Of a stretch of 6,775 nt of DNA, positions 1-6,160 are shown in pieces. The DNA comes from Sulfurivirga caldicuralii (GTDB lineage: Bacteria > Pseudomonadota > Gammaproteobacteria > Thiomicrospirales > Thiomicrospiraceae). The notes under the pieces are model-generated. The model was not told where the DNA came from. It searched no databases and saw only the letters and a program-made list of their open reading frames with translations. A program made the translations under genes and the position numbers. Every line of letters starts with the position of its first letter. Position 1 is the stretch's first letter. The stretch lies in contig DQVN01000093.1 of the NCBI GenBank assembly GCA_015661715.1, forward strand, positions 1-6,775. The letters are read 5' to 3'.

Positions 1-353
1 CGGCCTGTCACCACGCCTTCAATAATGCCGTTGAAGGGCACCGGCATAAAAACCAGATGGGTGATATAACGCTGGCGCCGAGGGCCGCGGTTAATAAATT
101 GTTCAAAAGCTTTGAGGAGTTCATATTCCAGTCCGCGCCAGCGCTGGCCGTCAAAAAAAAAGTTGGTGCGGGAGGGGGCGACCAGTACACGGATCATGCG
201 CCGTTGCTGCATCTCGGGCAGATCCCCTTGAAATGGGGTAAACAAGCGCCCATAAAAAGAAGGATCTTGTGTCGAATCATCCGTGACTGGCTGAGCAAGC
301 GATACATGGCCGGTCAGGGCGATCAGGAGCGTGTAGATCAGTTGTCGTATCAT
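1..353 (-). CDS. Secreted MltF-like protein (substrate-binding/lytic transglycosylase F family), 5' part only
   Basis: Reading the minus strand from the ATG at 353-351 gives 117 uninterrupted codons that leave the window at position 1, so the C-terminus is missing. Residues 1-20 form a signal peptide (MIRQLIYTLLIALTGHVSLA, likely cut before QP), which supports this start. The Shine-Dalgarno is weak and close (AGGT just before ATG). From residue 53 the pattern IRVLVAPSRTNFFFDG, then RGLEYELLKAFEQFIN and HLVFMPVPFNGIIEGVVTG, resembles the first lobe of an SBP_bac_3 domain as found in MltF-type lytic transglycosylases, which cleave murein in the periplasm. That full-length family has a C-terminal SLT catalytic domain, which cannot be seen here, so a plain periplasmic binding protein is possible. 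It is divergent from rnr, with overlapping promoter regions. Confidence 0.8.
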   Translation of the reverse strand, partial: MIRQLIYTLLIALTGHVSLAQPVTDDSTQDPSFYGRLFTPFQGDLPEMQQRRMIRVLVAPSRTNFFFDGQRWRGLEYELLKAFEQFINRGPRRQRYITHLVFMPVPFNGIIEGVVTG

Positions 354-381
354 ACCTACTTTGTCACCGACGCTTCCCGGC

Positions 382-390
382 AGTGTAGCA
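382..390 (-). promoter_or_regulatory. Possible extended -10 promoter for the MltF-like gene
   Basis: The minus strand reads TGCTACACT here, a TGn extension followed by a hexamer matching TATAAT at 4 of 6 positions. Transcription would start near 375, leaving a leader of about 20 bases before the ATG at 353. A TTGATT lies upstream, but at a 19-base spacing, so the -35 is uncertain. Confidence 0.3.
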
Positions 391-403
391 CAGCTTAATG
401 GGC

Positions 404-409
404 TATAAT
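404..409 (+). promoter_or_regulatory. -10 element of the rnr-rlmB promoter
   Basis: This is a perfect TATAAT in the context GGCTATAATC, about 130 bases upstream of rnr. No good -35 is present at 16-18 bases (380-387 reads GCAGTGTA), so the promoter is either weak or activator-assisted. Transcription from here would begin near 415 and place the long stem-loop at 443-502 inside the rnr leader RNA. It overlaps the promoter region of the divergent MltF-like gene. Confidence 0.45.
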
Positions 410-442
410 CAAAACAAAATGTGTCTAAAATGGGCATGTTCG

Positions 443-502
443 CCGCCCTGGGTTTATTCCTGAAGCCATGTTTGCGCGGTTTCAGGAATAAAACTGGGGC
501 GG
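443..502 (+). promoter_or_regulatory. Long stem-loop in the rnr 5' leader
   Basis: Positions 443-467 pair with 478-502. The core is a perfect 12-bp match, TTTATTCCTGAA (453-464) with TTCAGGAATAAA (481-492). Below it come one mismatch (G452/A493) and nine further pairs (two G-U) ending in CCGCCC/GGGCGG. Above it are three more pairs, closing a 10-base loop. The hairpin is not followed by a T-run, so it is not an intrinsic terminator. It ends 21 bases before the rnr ribosome binding site. A roughly 25-bp duplex is a plausible RNase III substrate or control element for rnr mRNA, as known for the pnp leader. It could also be a copy of a dispersed palindromic repeat. Confidence 0.7.
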
Positions 503-537
503 TTTGCCGTTCAAGTTTCAATTAGAGGAAATATTCT

Positions 538-2871
538 GTGAGCGAAAAAAACAATGAGGCGCCTTTGGCGCAGAAAGACCCTTACTTTCAGCGTGAGGCG
601 GAAAAATATGATAACCCTGTCCCCAGCCGTGAGTTCATTCTGAAACTGCTGGAAGAGGTGGGTAAGCCTTTGCCGTTTAAGGAGATTGCTGCTCGCCTGG
701 GTATAGCGGATGAGGCTCGTTTGGAGGGTCTGTCCCGTCGGTTGAAGGCGATGGTTCGTGATGGCCAGCTCTTGCGTAATCGCCGGGGTGCTTATGGATT
801 GGTCAAGCGCATGAATCTGGTCAAGGGGCGTGTGATTGGTCATCCGGACGGCTTTGGCTTTGTGGTGCCGGAGGATCCCAGTATCAGTGGTGATATCTAC
901 CTGCCAGCCCATGAGATGTTGAAAGTGCTGCATGGGGATGAAGTGCTGGTTTCCATTGTGGGCGAGGACAAACGGGGTCGCTTGGAAGGCGTGGTAGTGG
1001 AAATCACCCGTCGCCATACGCAGAAATTGCTGGGGCGGCTGCATTTTGATGAGTATGGTTTGGCTTGGGTGCAGCCCAGTAACCACCGCATTACTCAAGA
1101 TGTATTTATTCCAGCCGATGGCCTTAATGGCGCTCAGGAAGGGCAAGTGGTTTTGGTGGACATTATTCGCCAGCCCTCGCGCCGTTCCGGGCCAGTGGGT
1201 CGTATTGAGAAGATTCTTGGCAACTATCTGGATCCGGGCCTGGAGATTGAGTCTGCCATTTACGCTTATGACATTCCCCATGAGTGGCCGGCGGATGCCC
1301 TTTCGGAGCTGGATGAAATCCCCGATACGGTGACCGATGAGGAGAAGGCCGGGCGCAAAGATCTGCGCCACCTGCCACTGGTGACCATTGATGGGGTGGA
1401 CTCCAAGGACTTTGACGATGCGGTCTTTGCCAAGCGACGCAAACATGGCTGGCGCCTGGTGGTGGCCATTGCCGATGTATCCCACTATGTGACCCCGGGC
1501 AGCGCATTGGATGAAGAGGCTTACAAGCGGGGCAATTCTGTCTATTTCCCGCAGTTGACGGTGCCCATGTTGCCGGAAAAGCTTTCCAACGGCCTGTGCT
1601 CGCTCAACCCTCATGTGGATCGGCTGTGTATGGTGGCCGATATGGAGATCAGCGATGAAGGGAAGCTGCGGCGTACACAGATCTATCCGGCGGTGATGCA
1701 CTCCCATGCCCGCCTGACCTATGATGAAGTGTGGCAGGCGCTGCAGGATGAGTCCCAGGCCAGCAACAATATCAAACCGGTATTTGCCCATATCAAAGAG
1801 CTGTACGCCCTCTATCAGGTATTGCGCAAACAGCGGGAGAAACGGGGGGCCCTGGACTTCGACACCATTGAGACGCGGATCGAGTTTGATGAAAATCGCA
1901 AGATCGAAAGAATTGTCCCGGTGGTGCGCAATGATGCCCACAAGCTGATTGAAGAGTGCATGCTCATGGCCAATGTGGCCACGGCTAAATACCTGTCTCG
2001 CTTTGAAATCCCCATTCTCTACCGGGTGCATGAGCCGCCTAAGCCGGAGCGGTTGGAGGAGCTGCGCACTTTCCTGGCGGATTTCGGCTTGACTCTACCT
2101 GGTGGAGAGGCGCCTACCGCAGCGGATTTTGCTAAGGTGTTGCAGCAGGTGGAGGGTAAACCCTACGCTAATCTAGTGCAGACGGTTATGCTGCGTTCCA
2201 TGAATCAGGCGGTGTATCAACCGGAGAATAAAGGTCATTTTGGTCTGAATTTTGACAGCTATACTCACTTTACCTCACCCATTCGCCGCTATCCTGACCT
2301 GACCATCCATCGGGCGTTGCGCCATGTGCTCAGCCGGGGCAAAAGTCTCTACCCCTATGATAAAGCGCGCATGGAAGCCATCGGCGCCCACTGCTCCGAA
2401 ACGGAGCGTCGTGCTGATGAGGCGACGCGGGATGCGACCAATTTCCTTAAGTGTGAATATCTCTCCCATCGTTTGGGGGAGGAATATGACGGCATTATTT
2501 CGGCGGTGACCAACTTTGGCATCTTTGTGGAGCTACAGCCTCTTTATGTAGAAGGGTTGGTGCATGTCACTGAGTTGGGGGATGACTATTTTGTCTATGA
2601 TAAGGCCCGCCACTGTCTGGTGGGAGAGCGCACCAAGCAGCGTTTCCGCATTGGCGATACAGTAAGGGTGCAGGTGGCGCAGGTCAATCTGGATGAACGC
2701 AAGGTGGAGCTGCGTCTGCTCCAAGCACCGGCCGTGCAGCGGGCGTCGGCTGAAAACGCTCAAGCAGCCGCTGAAGAGCGTGCCTCGCCCTCTGAGCAGC
2801 CGAAAAAATCTCGCAAGCGCCGCAGCCGTCAGCGCAAACCCCGTTCCCGCAAGCCGCGTAAATCGTCATGA
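538..2871 (+). CDS. rnr: Ribonuclease R, 3'-5' exoribonuclease
   Basis: This 777-residue cytoplasmic enzyme of the RNB (RNase II) family degrades structured RNA processively from the 3' end. Visible parts in order: N-terminal winged-helix region (about 25-90), cold-shock/OB domains (about 95-220, with KGRVIGHPDGFGFVV), RNB catalytic domain (about 270-600), S1 domain (about 648-728, DGIISAVTNFGIFVEL), and a basic tail (755-777, rich in K and R). The catalytic acidic cluster is intact: D285, D291, D293 and D294 in TIDGVDSKDFDDAV, matching the E. coli D272/278/280/281 spacing. The length is close to E. coli RNase R (813). The GTG start at 538 is preceded by AGAGGAA (524-530) at 7-base spacing. 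It overlaps rlmB by ATGA, so the two are cotranscribed and probably translationally coupled. Confidence 0.97.
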   Translation: MSEKNNEAPLAQKDPYFQREAEKYDNPVPSREFILKLLEEVGKPLPFKEIAARLGIADEARLEGLSRRLKAMVRDGQLLRNRRGAYGLVKRMNLVKGRVIGHPDGFGFVVPEDPSISGDIYLPAHEMLKVLHGDEVLVSIVGEDKRGRLEGVVVEITRRHTQKLLGRLHFDEYGLAWVQPSNHRITQDVFIPADGLNGAQEGQVVLVDIIRQPSRRSGPVGRIEKILGNYLDPGLEIESAIYAYDIPHEWPADALSELDEIPDTVTDEEKAGRKDLRHLPLVTIDGVDSKDFDDAVFAKRRKHGWRLVVAIADVSHYVTPGSALDEEAYKRGNSVYFPQLTVPMLPEKLSNGLCSLNPHVDRLCMVADMEISDEGKLRRTQIYPAVMHSHARLTYDEVWQALQDESQASNNIKPVFAHIKELYALYQVLRKQREKRGALDFDTIETRIEFDENRKIERIVPVVRNDAHKLIEECMLMANVATAKYLSRFEIPILYRVHEPPKPERLEELRTFLADFGLTLPGGEAPTAADFAKVLQQVEGKPYANLVQTVMLRSMNQAVYQPENKGHFGLNFDSYTHFTSPIRRYPDLTIHRALRHVLSRGKSLYPYDKARMEAIGAHCSETERRADEATRDATNFLKCEYLSHRLGEEYDGIISAVTNFGIFVELQPLYVEGLVHVTELGDDYFVYDKARHCLVGERTKQRFRIGDTVRVQVAQVNLDERKVELRLLQAPAVQRASAENAQAAAEERASPSEQPKKSRKRRSRQRKPRSRKPRKSS

Positions 2872-3605
2872 GCCAGTGGGTTTACGGTTTTCACGCGGTA
2901 GAAACCCTGCTTAAGCAGGGGGCGTCCTTGCAGCGGGTGTGGCTGCCCCGGGGCCGTCTCAATGCCCGGCAGCAAAAGCTGGAGGCCCTTGCGAGCAAAG
3001 CCGGTGTCTCCATTGAGCGGGTGGCGCGCGATGCCTTTGAGCGCTTTGAAGGCGTACATCAGCATGTGGCGGCCCAATTGAGTGATGCAAGTCAGGTGCC
3101 ACACTTTGGCGAAGCGGATCTGCCGGAGTTGATAGAAGCTGCAGAGTCGCCCCTGTTGGTTTTTCTCGACGGGGTGCAGGATCCCCACAACCTGGGCGCT
3201 ATTTTGCGCACCGCCGATGCCACGGACGTTACAGCGGTCATTATTCCCCGTCACCAGGCGGTGGGTATCACACCTGTGGTACGCAAAGTGGCCTGCGGTG
3301 CGGCGGAGACCATACCGGTGATCGCGGTTAACAACCTGGCCCGCACTATGGATCGGGTCAAGGCATTGGGCGTGTGGCTCATTGGCCTGGCGGGTGAGAC
3401 AGATCAACTGCTGTATCAGCAGGATTTGCGCGCCCCTATCGGACTGGTGCTGGGGGCCGAGGGCAGCGGATTGCGCCGATTGACGCGTCAGCAGTGTGAT
3501 TTTATCTGCGCCCTGCCCATGGAAGGGAGTGTGGAGAGTCTGAATGTCTCCGTGGCGGCGGGCGTGGCGCTCTATGAGGCCTTGCGTCAGCGAAAATATA
3601 GCTAA
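2868..3605 (+). CDS. rlmB: 23S rRNA (guanosine-2251-2'-O)-methyltransferase RlmB
   Basis: This 245-residue SpoU/TrmH-family (SPOUT) enzyme uses S-adenosylmethionine to methylate the ribose of G2251 in the 23S rRNA P loop during 50S assembly. An N-terminal substrate-binding domain (about 4-78, YGFHAVETLL) is followed by the trefoil-knot domain (about 95-240). All three SpoU motifs are present: motif 1 DPHNLGAILRTADA with N108 and R114, motif 2 LVLGAEGSGLRR (193-204), and motif 3 LPMEGSVESLNVSVAAGVAL (216-235) with S224, N226 and S228. Length equals the family norm. The start ATG overlaps the rnr stop codon (ATGA) and has no clear Shine-Dalgarno of its own, which fits translational coupling to rnr, the conserved gammaproteobacterial partner. 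Confidence 0.96.
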   Translation: MSQWVYGFHAVETLLKQGASLQRVWLPRGRLNARQQKLEALASKAGVSIERVARDAFERFEGVHQHVAAQLSDASQVPHFGEADLPELIEAAESPLLVFLDGVQDPHNLGAILRTADATDVTAVIIPRHQAVGITPVVRKVACGAAETIPVIAVNNLARTMDRVKALGVWLIGLAGETDQLLYQQDLRAPIGLVLGAEGSGLRRLTRQQCDFICALPMEGSVESLNVSVAAGVALYEALRQRKYS

Positions 3606-3619
3606 AAACTGTTAAATCG

Positions 3620-3640
3620 CAGGTTTTCTCCTGTTTTCTT
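3620..3640 (+). terminator. Weak possible terminator after rlmB
   Basis: CAGG and CCTG (3620-3623 and 3630-3633) form a 4-bp stem around TTTTCT, followed by TTTTCTT. It lies 15 bases after the rlmB stop. The stem is short, so termination may instead be Rho-dependent or depend on the convergent region further on. Confidence 0.25.
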
Positions 3641-3669
3641 AGTCATAAGCATCTGAAAAAAATGCCCTG

Positions 3670-3690
3670 AAAAAATTAGGGGGACCCCCT
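3670..3690 (-). terminator. Intrinsic terminator of the kinase-Rieske gene
   Basis: On the minus strand AGGGGG-T-CCCCCT begins at the last base of the TAA stop (3692-3690) and is followed by AATTTTTTC. The usable stem is 5 bp with a 3-base loop, then six T. A second T-run (TTTTTTT) follows some ten bases later. The stem overlaps the stop codon, which is compact but not rare. Confidence 0.5.
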
Positions 3691-4904
3691 TAGTCATCGA
3701 TTGCCGCATAGATATTGCCTGCTTCATCAATGCGGATGGGGAAAGGCTGTAGGTGATCTCCCTGGCAGGGGCCTTCTACGCATTCGCCATCTTCCACCTT
3801 GAACCAGGCATCATGCACGGAGCATTTAAGGGTTTTGGCAAAGGGATTAACATCCACTTTATAGGCCTCATTTAAGGGCACCTGCTGGTGGGGGCAGTTG
3901 TTGATATACGCCTTGATGGTGTCCGTATCCTTATCGCGGATTAAGATCACCGTCGTGTCTCGTCCGGGCACTTGGGCAATGGTGGCTTTGGCGGCACTGA
4001 TATCGCTCGACTTAGCCAGCGGTTGGTCATCCGCTAAGGGAGCCAGGAGGTTGTCCAATCCCTGCTGGCGGCACTTGCGCGCGGCCAGCTCATTGCCATA
4101 GTGTACCGCTTCAGCAGGTGTTGCCTGCTGCAGCAGTTTATGAATTACACCGGCCAAAAAAGTGTCGCCTGCGCCTAAGGTATCTTTGACCCGAACGTTT
4201 TGTGCTGGTGTATGGACAATGTCACCGCCAGGCATCTGCCACCAGGCACCTGCATCCCCCCAAGTGCAGATCATGAGCGCTTGTGGCGCGCAGGTGCGTA
4301 GCGCTTCAATGCAGGCGGCGGCATCCTCGTGACCCTTGGCTTGTGCATAGTGTTTGCCGGTAAACAGCACATTCACTTTATCCAATAGGGCTTCGATACC
4401 GTCGCGAGGCTTTTCCAAATCGATTGATATGGGCAGCTCAGGGCAGAATGTGCGAGCGATGTTGAGCATGCCTTTAAGCTCAGGCACATTGCGTCCTTCA
4501 AAATGGAGCCAGTCGTAGGCTTCGATTTCAATTTTGGCAAAATGGTCAAAGTCCACTTCAGGCAAGTCGCGATAGTGCACGATGGTACGGGTGCCACTTT
4601 GTTGATTGAGCAGAATATAGCTGCTAGGGGTAGCACCTTTAAGCTTGCGCTGGATATGGGAGAGGTCAATTCCCCGTTGCTGCAGTACCTGGGTAAGCAG
4701 GCGCGCTTCTTGATCCGCTGCCAAGGTGGTAACCAAGCTGGTGTGATGCCCCAGTTGTGTCAGTACATAGAGGCTGTTGGCGGCGTTGCCACCGGGCTGG
4801 CGCAGGCGGCTTTCAGCGCGCAGTTCTTCATCTTCCTGTGGAAAGTGGTCGGTGATCAAAACGGTGTCTAGTACTAAATTACCTATGGCGAGGACTTTGG
4901 CCAT
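3690..4904 (-). CDS. Ketohexokinase-like PfkB sugar kinase fused to a C-terminal Rieske [2Fe-2S] domain
   Basis: 404 residues, no signal peptide, so cytoplasmic. Residues 1-290 resemble vertebrate ketohexokinase (fructose to fructose-1-phosphate) more than ribokinase: GNLVLDT (8-14), QPGGNAANS (36-44), GATPSSYILLN (90-100), GTRTIVHY (104-111), WLHFEGRN (132-139), LEKPRD (163-168). The PfkB signature DTLGAGDTF (241-249) includes the presumed catalytic base D247. Residues 300-404 form a Rieske domain: C337-P-H339 and C361-S-V-H364 are the four [2Fe-2S] ligands, with GPCQG and a strand-rich end as in small Rieske ferredoxins. Both parts are full length (kinase about 290, Rieske about 105) and joined in one frame. 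Start ATG 4904 follows GGGAAGAG. The substrate and the redox role of the tail are inferred. It is divergent from fnr and convergent with rlmB. Confidence 0.92.
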   Translation of the reverse strand: MAKVLAIGNLVLDTVLITDHFPQEDEELRAESRLRQPGGNAANSLYVLTQLGHHTSLVTTLAADQEARLLTQVLQQRGIDLSHIQRKLKGATPSSYILLNQQSGTRTIVHYRDLPEVDFDHFAKIEIEAYDWLHFEGRNVPELKGMLNIARTFCPELPISIDLEKPRDGIEALLDKVNVLFTGKHYAQAKGHEDAAACIEALRTCAPQALMICTWGDAGAWWQMPGGDIVHTPAQNVRVKDTLGAGDTFLAGVIHKLLQQATPAEAVHYGNELAARKCRQQGLDNLLAPLADDQPLAKSSDISAAKATIAQVPGRDTTVILIRDKDTDTIKAYINNCPHQQVPLNEAYKVDVNPFAKTLKCSVHDAWFKVEDGECVEGPCQGDHLQPFPIRIDEAGNIYAAIDD

Positions 4905-4928
4905 GTTCTCTTCCCTTTTTTATGGGTT

Positions 4929-4934
4929 ATTGTA
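4929..4934 (-). promoter_or_regulatory. Possible -10 element for the kinase-Rieske gene
   Basis: The minus strand reads GGCTACAATAA, with TACAAT matching 5 of 6 consensus bases. Transcription would start near 4922 and give an 18-base leader containing the AAGGGAAGAG ribosome binding site. There is no recognisable -35 (CACGGG at 17 bases), so an activator or another promoter may be used. A less good alternative lies upstream: minus-strand TTGTCA (5021-5016), a 17-base spacer, then TATGCA. Confidence 0.3.
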
Positions 4935-5142
4935 GCCAAAAGTCCTTCAGGCCCGTGTGGTGGGCGCTGTGAGGGGCATAAAATTTTTTTAGTGCATAAC
5001 TTTTGCCAAAAAGCTTGACAAATGGCAAGAAAAGTTAAAAACACTTTCTTAAAGCAATGTGTTAATAGTCTGTAAGTTGTTGAAATAACGGGAAAATCAT
5101 GAGTTTTGCAGCAGTGTTGTCCATTTTTAGGTTTGGTGTGGA

Positions 5143-5177
5143 TTATCCACAAAAGCTGTGGATAACTTTGTGGAAAA
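5143..5177. promoter_or_regulatory. Cluster of three DnaA boxes
   Basis: Box 1 is TTATCCACA on the plus strand (5143-5151). Box 2 is the same nonamer on the minus strand (5157-5165, read as TGTGGATAA). The two are inverted and separated by AAAGC. Box 3 on the minus strand (5169-5177) is TTTTCCACA, which fits the relaxed TTWTNCACA consensus. All lie within 35 bases. With two exact nonamers expected about 0.05 times each in a window this size by chance, the arrangement is very unlikely to be accidental. DnaA, the replication initiator and transcription factor, is the expected ligand. The cluster sits about 25 bases upstream of a possible promoter for the fnr side. Confidence 0.75.
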
Positions 5178-5201
5178 GCGTTCAATGAATGCCCCAAGTC
5201 A

Positions 5202-5229
5202 TTGCCGGAACAAGGGTTGCGGTTAAACT
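5202..5229 (+). promoter_or_regulatory. Possible upstream promoter toward fnr
   Basis: TTGCCG (5202-5207) and TAAACT (5224-5229) are separated by 16 bases, each matching 4 of 6 consensus positions. Transcription would start near 5236 and carry the small ORF at 5275 into the fnr leader. The DnaA cluster would lie just upstream of the -35. The matches are modest, so this remains a suggestion. Confidence 0.25.
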
Positions 5230-5274
5230 GCCCAAAAATGAGGCAGTTGGTCTGTCTGTCTCAGGAGAAGGGCG

Positions 5275-5337
5275 ATGACCTTTGGCTGGTTCCGTTACAA
5301 AAAATGCCCTAAACTAGACAGCAAAATACAATCATAA
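5275..5337 (+). CDS. Possible 20-residue leader or small protein upstream of fnr
   Basis: ATG at 5275 opens 20 codons (MTFGWFRYKKCPKLDSKIQS) ending at TAA 5335-5337, 20 bases before the fnr start. It is preceded by AGGAG (5263-5267) at an ideal 7-base spacing, a much better ribosome binding site than fnr itself has. The peptide is basic with aromatic residues and has no recognised family. It could be a leader whose translation affects fnr, or a chance ORF. It overlaps a possible fnr -10 element (5327-5332), and both cannot be used by the same transcript. Confidence 0.3.
   Translation: MTFGWFRYKKCPKLDSKIQS
5327..5332 (+). promoter_or_regulatory. Possible proximal -10 element of fnr
   Basis: TACAAT matches 5 of 6 positions and would start transcription near 5339, giving a short leader of about 19 bases. 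No -35 is visible at 16-18 bases (ATGCCC region). CATAAT at 5333-5338 is an equally good overlapping hexamer. Confidence 0.25.
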
Positions 5338-5357
5338 TTGAGCGAGTGTGACGCAAT

Positions 5358-6128
5358 ATGACCGGGCTACATCCAGTTAAATCTGTTAAATCCCAGATTA
5401 CCTGCAGCAGTTGTGGGTTGCAACGGATCTGTTTCCCCAGTGGTATGACATCCGATGAGGTGCAGCGCTTGGATACCATCATTACGGCGCAGCCTGTTTT
5501 CAAAAAGGGTGAGACGATTTTCACGGCGGGGGAGCCCGCTTCAGCGATTTATGCGCTGAAGTCCGGTATTGTGAAACTGTACCGTACCGACAGCCAGGGA
5601 AATGAGATTATTCATACCTTTTATTTACCTGGTGACATTATCGGTTTGGATGCGCTGGATCAGCCGGTGTATACATTTGATGCACAGGCATTGGATACCT
5701 GTAATGTGTGCCGTTTAGAACAATGCGATTTGGAGACATTGAGTATGCAGATGCCTGTCTTGAATCGTCAGGTGCTGCAGATGATGCGCCGGGAGCTGGA
5801 GTTGGAGCGGGCCCATTTCGAGAACATGACCCATCGGGTGGCCCAACAGCGTGTGGCCGCATTTATCTGGTCCATGGCTCAGCGCTATCGCGAGCGCGGC
5901 TATGATTGGGAGTGTTTTCGTTTGCCGATCCTGCACCGGGATACGGCCACTTACTTAGGGCTGACGCCGGAGACGGTATCGCGCATACTTAAGAAATTTC
6001 AGACAGAGGGCGTGTTCACCTGGCGGAGAAAATATGTGGAGATCCATGATGTTGCTCGGCTGCAGCAAGCGGCCGGGGTGAGCTTGGAGGAAAATCAGTG
6101 TCCCCGCTGCTGCGCAGCAACGGGTTGA
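5358..6128 (+). CDS. fnr: FNR/Anr-type oxygen-sensing transcriptional regulator
   Basis: 256-residue CRP/FNR-family regulator. Under anaerobiosis this type binds a [4Fe-4S] cluster, dimerises and controls promoters at TTGAT-N4-ATCAA sites. All four cluster ligands align with E. coli FNR C20, C23, C29 and C122: C16, C19, C25 and C118. A cyclic-nucleotide-like beta-barrel (about 40-130) is followed by the dimerisation helix (about 135-160) and the winged HTH (about 190-230). The recognition helix TPETVSRILKKF keeps E205, S208 and R209, the FNR-specific reading residues. ATG 5358 is the furthest upstream start, because an in-frame TGA sits at 5349, and it is needed to include the N-terminal cysteines. 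Its Shine-Dalgarno is poor (GCGAG). Unusual: a cysteine-rich end, QCPRCCAATG, with C248, C251 and C252, and an extra C115 beside the ligand C118. Confidence 0.95.
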   Translation: MTGLHPVKSVKSQITCSSCGLQRICFPSGMTSDEVQRLDTIITAQPVFKKGETIFTAGEPASAIYALKSGIVKLYRTDSQGNEIIHTFYLPGDIIGLDALDQPVYTFDAQALDTCNVCRLEQCDLETLSMQMPVLNRQVLQMMRRELELERAHFENMTHRVAQQRVAAFIWSMAQRYRERGYDWECFRLPILHRDTATYLGLTPETVSRILKKFQTEGVFTWRRKYVEIHDVARLQQAAGVSLEENQCPRCCAATG

Positions 6129-6131
6129 AAC

Positions 6132-6145
6132 TTGAGCCAGATCAA
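6132..6145 (+). promoter_or_regulatory. FNR-binding site
   Basis: TTGAGCCAGATCAA matches TTGAT-N4-ATCAA at 9 of 10 specified bases, and the dyad extends outward to AACTTGA/TCAAGTT (6129-6135/6142-6148). It begins 4 bases after the fnr stop codon. Its centre (6138.5) would be at -41.5 for a start at 6180 (-10 TGAAAT, 6168-6173), the classic activating position, or at -36.5 for a start at 6175 (-10 TATGGT, 6163-6168). It faces the structured RNA segment that follows, not fnr. Confidence 0.65.
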
Positions 6146-6160
6146 GTTGTTTCCACATCC

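Larger units (their letters stand above)
4905..5357. other. 453-base divergent intergenic region between kinase-Rieske gene and fnr
   Basis: No full-size gene is supported here. The segment 4980-5110 is clearly AT-rich compared with the coding sequence around it. It contains a TTGCCA-N14-TGGCAA dyad (5003-5008/5023-5028), three DnaA-box sequences (5143-5177), a hairpin AACTGCC/GGCAGTT (5226-5232/5242-5248), a 20-codon ORF with a good ribosome binding site (5275-5337), and candidate promoters for both flanking genes. I see no GATC site and no FNR consensus site inside it. Confidence 0.7.

Noticed and set aside
57..398. 113-codon plus-strand frame at the left edge
   Set aside because: The opposite strand encodes a better-supported secreted protein with signal peptide and family pattern through the same bases.
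443..502. Intrinsic terminator from upstream transcription
   Set aside because: The stem is long, but GGTTTGCCG follows instead of a T-run, and no plus-strand gene lies upstream.
430..525. 31-codon frame (ATG 430 or 436) through the rnr leader hairpin, and MFARFQE from ATG 468
   Set aside because: There is no convincing ribosome binding site, and the sequence is explained by the stem-loop. A leader peptide cannot be excluded but is not supported.
511..2031. 506-codon open frame on the minus strand opposite rnr
   Set aside because: It lies fully inside a clear RNase R gene, has no recognisable domain, and is the type of antisense frame that arises from codon bias.
4980..5180. Chromosomal replication origin (oriC)
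   Set aside because: There are DnaA boxes and nearby AT-rich DNA, but only three boxes, no GATC cluster, and no origin-linked genes in the window.
4883..5197. 104-codon minus-strand frame overlapping the kinase start
   Set aside because: It runs out of frame over the kinase start and through the DnaA cluster. It has no family resemblance and would displace the kinase promoter.
4905..5357. FNR autoregulatory site upstream of fnr
   Set aside because: I searched for TTGAT-N4-ATCAA allowing one or two mismatches and found only poor half-sites.
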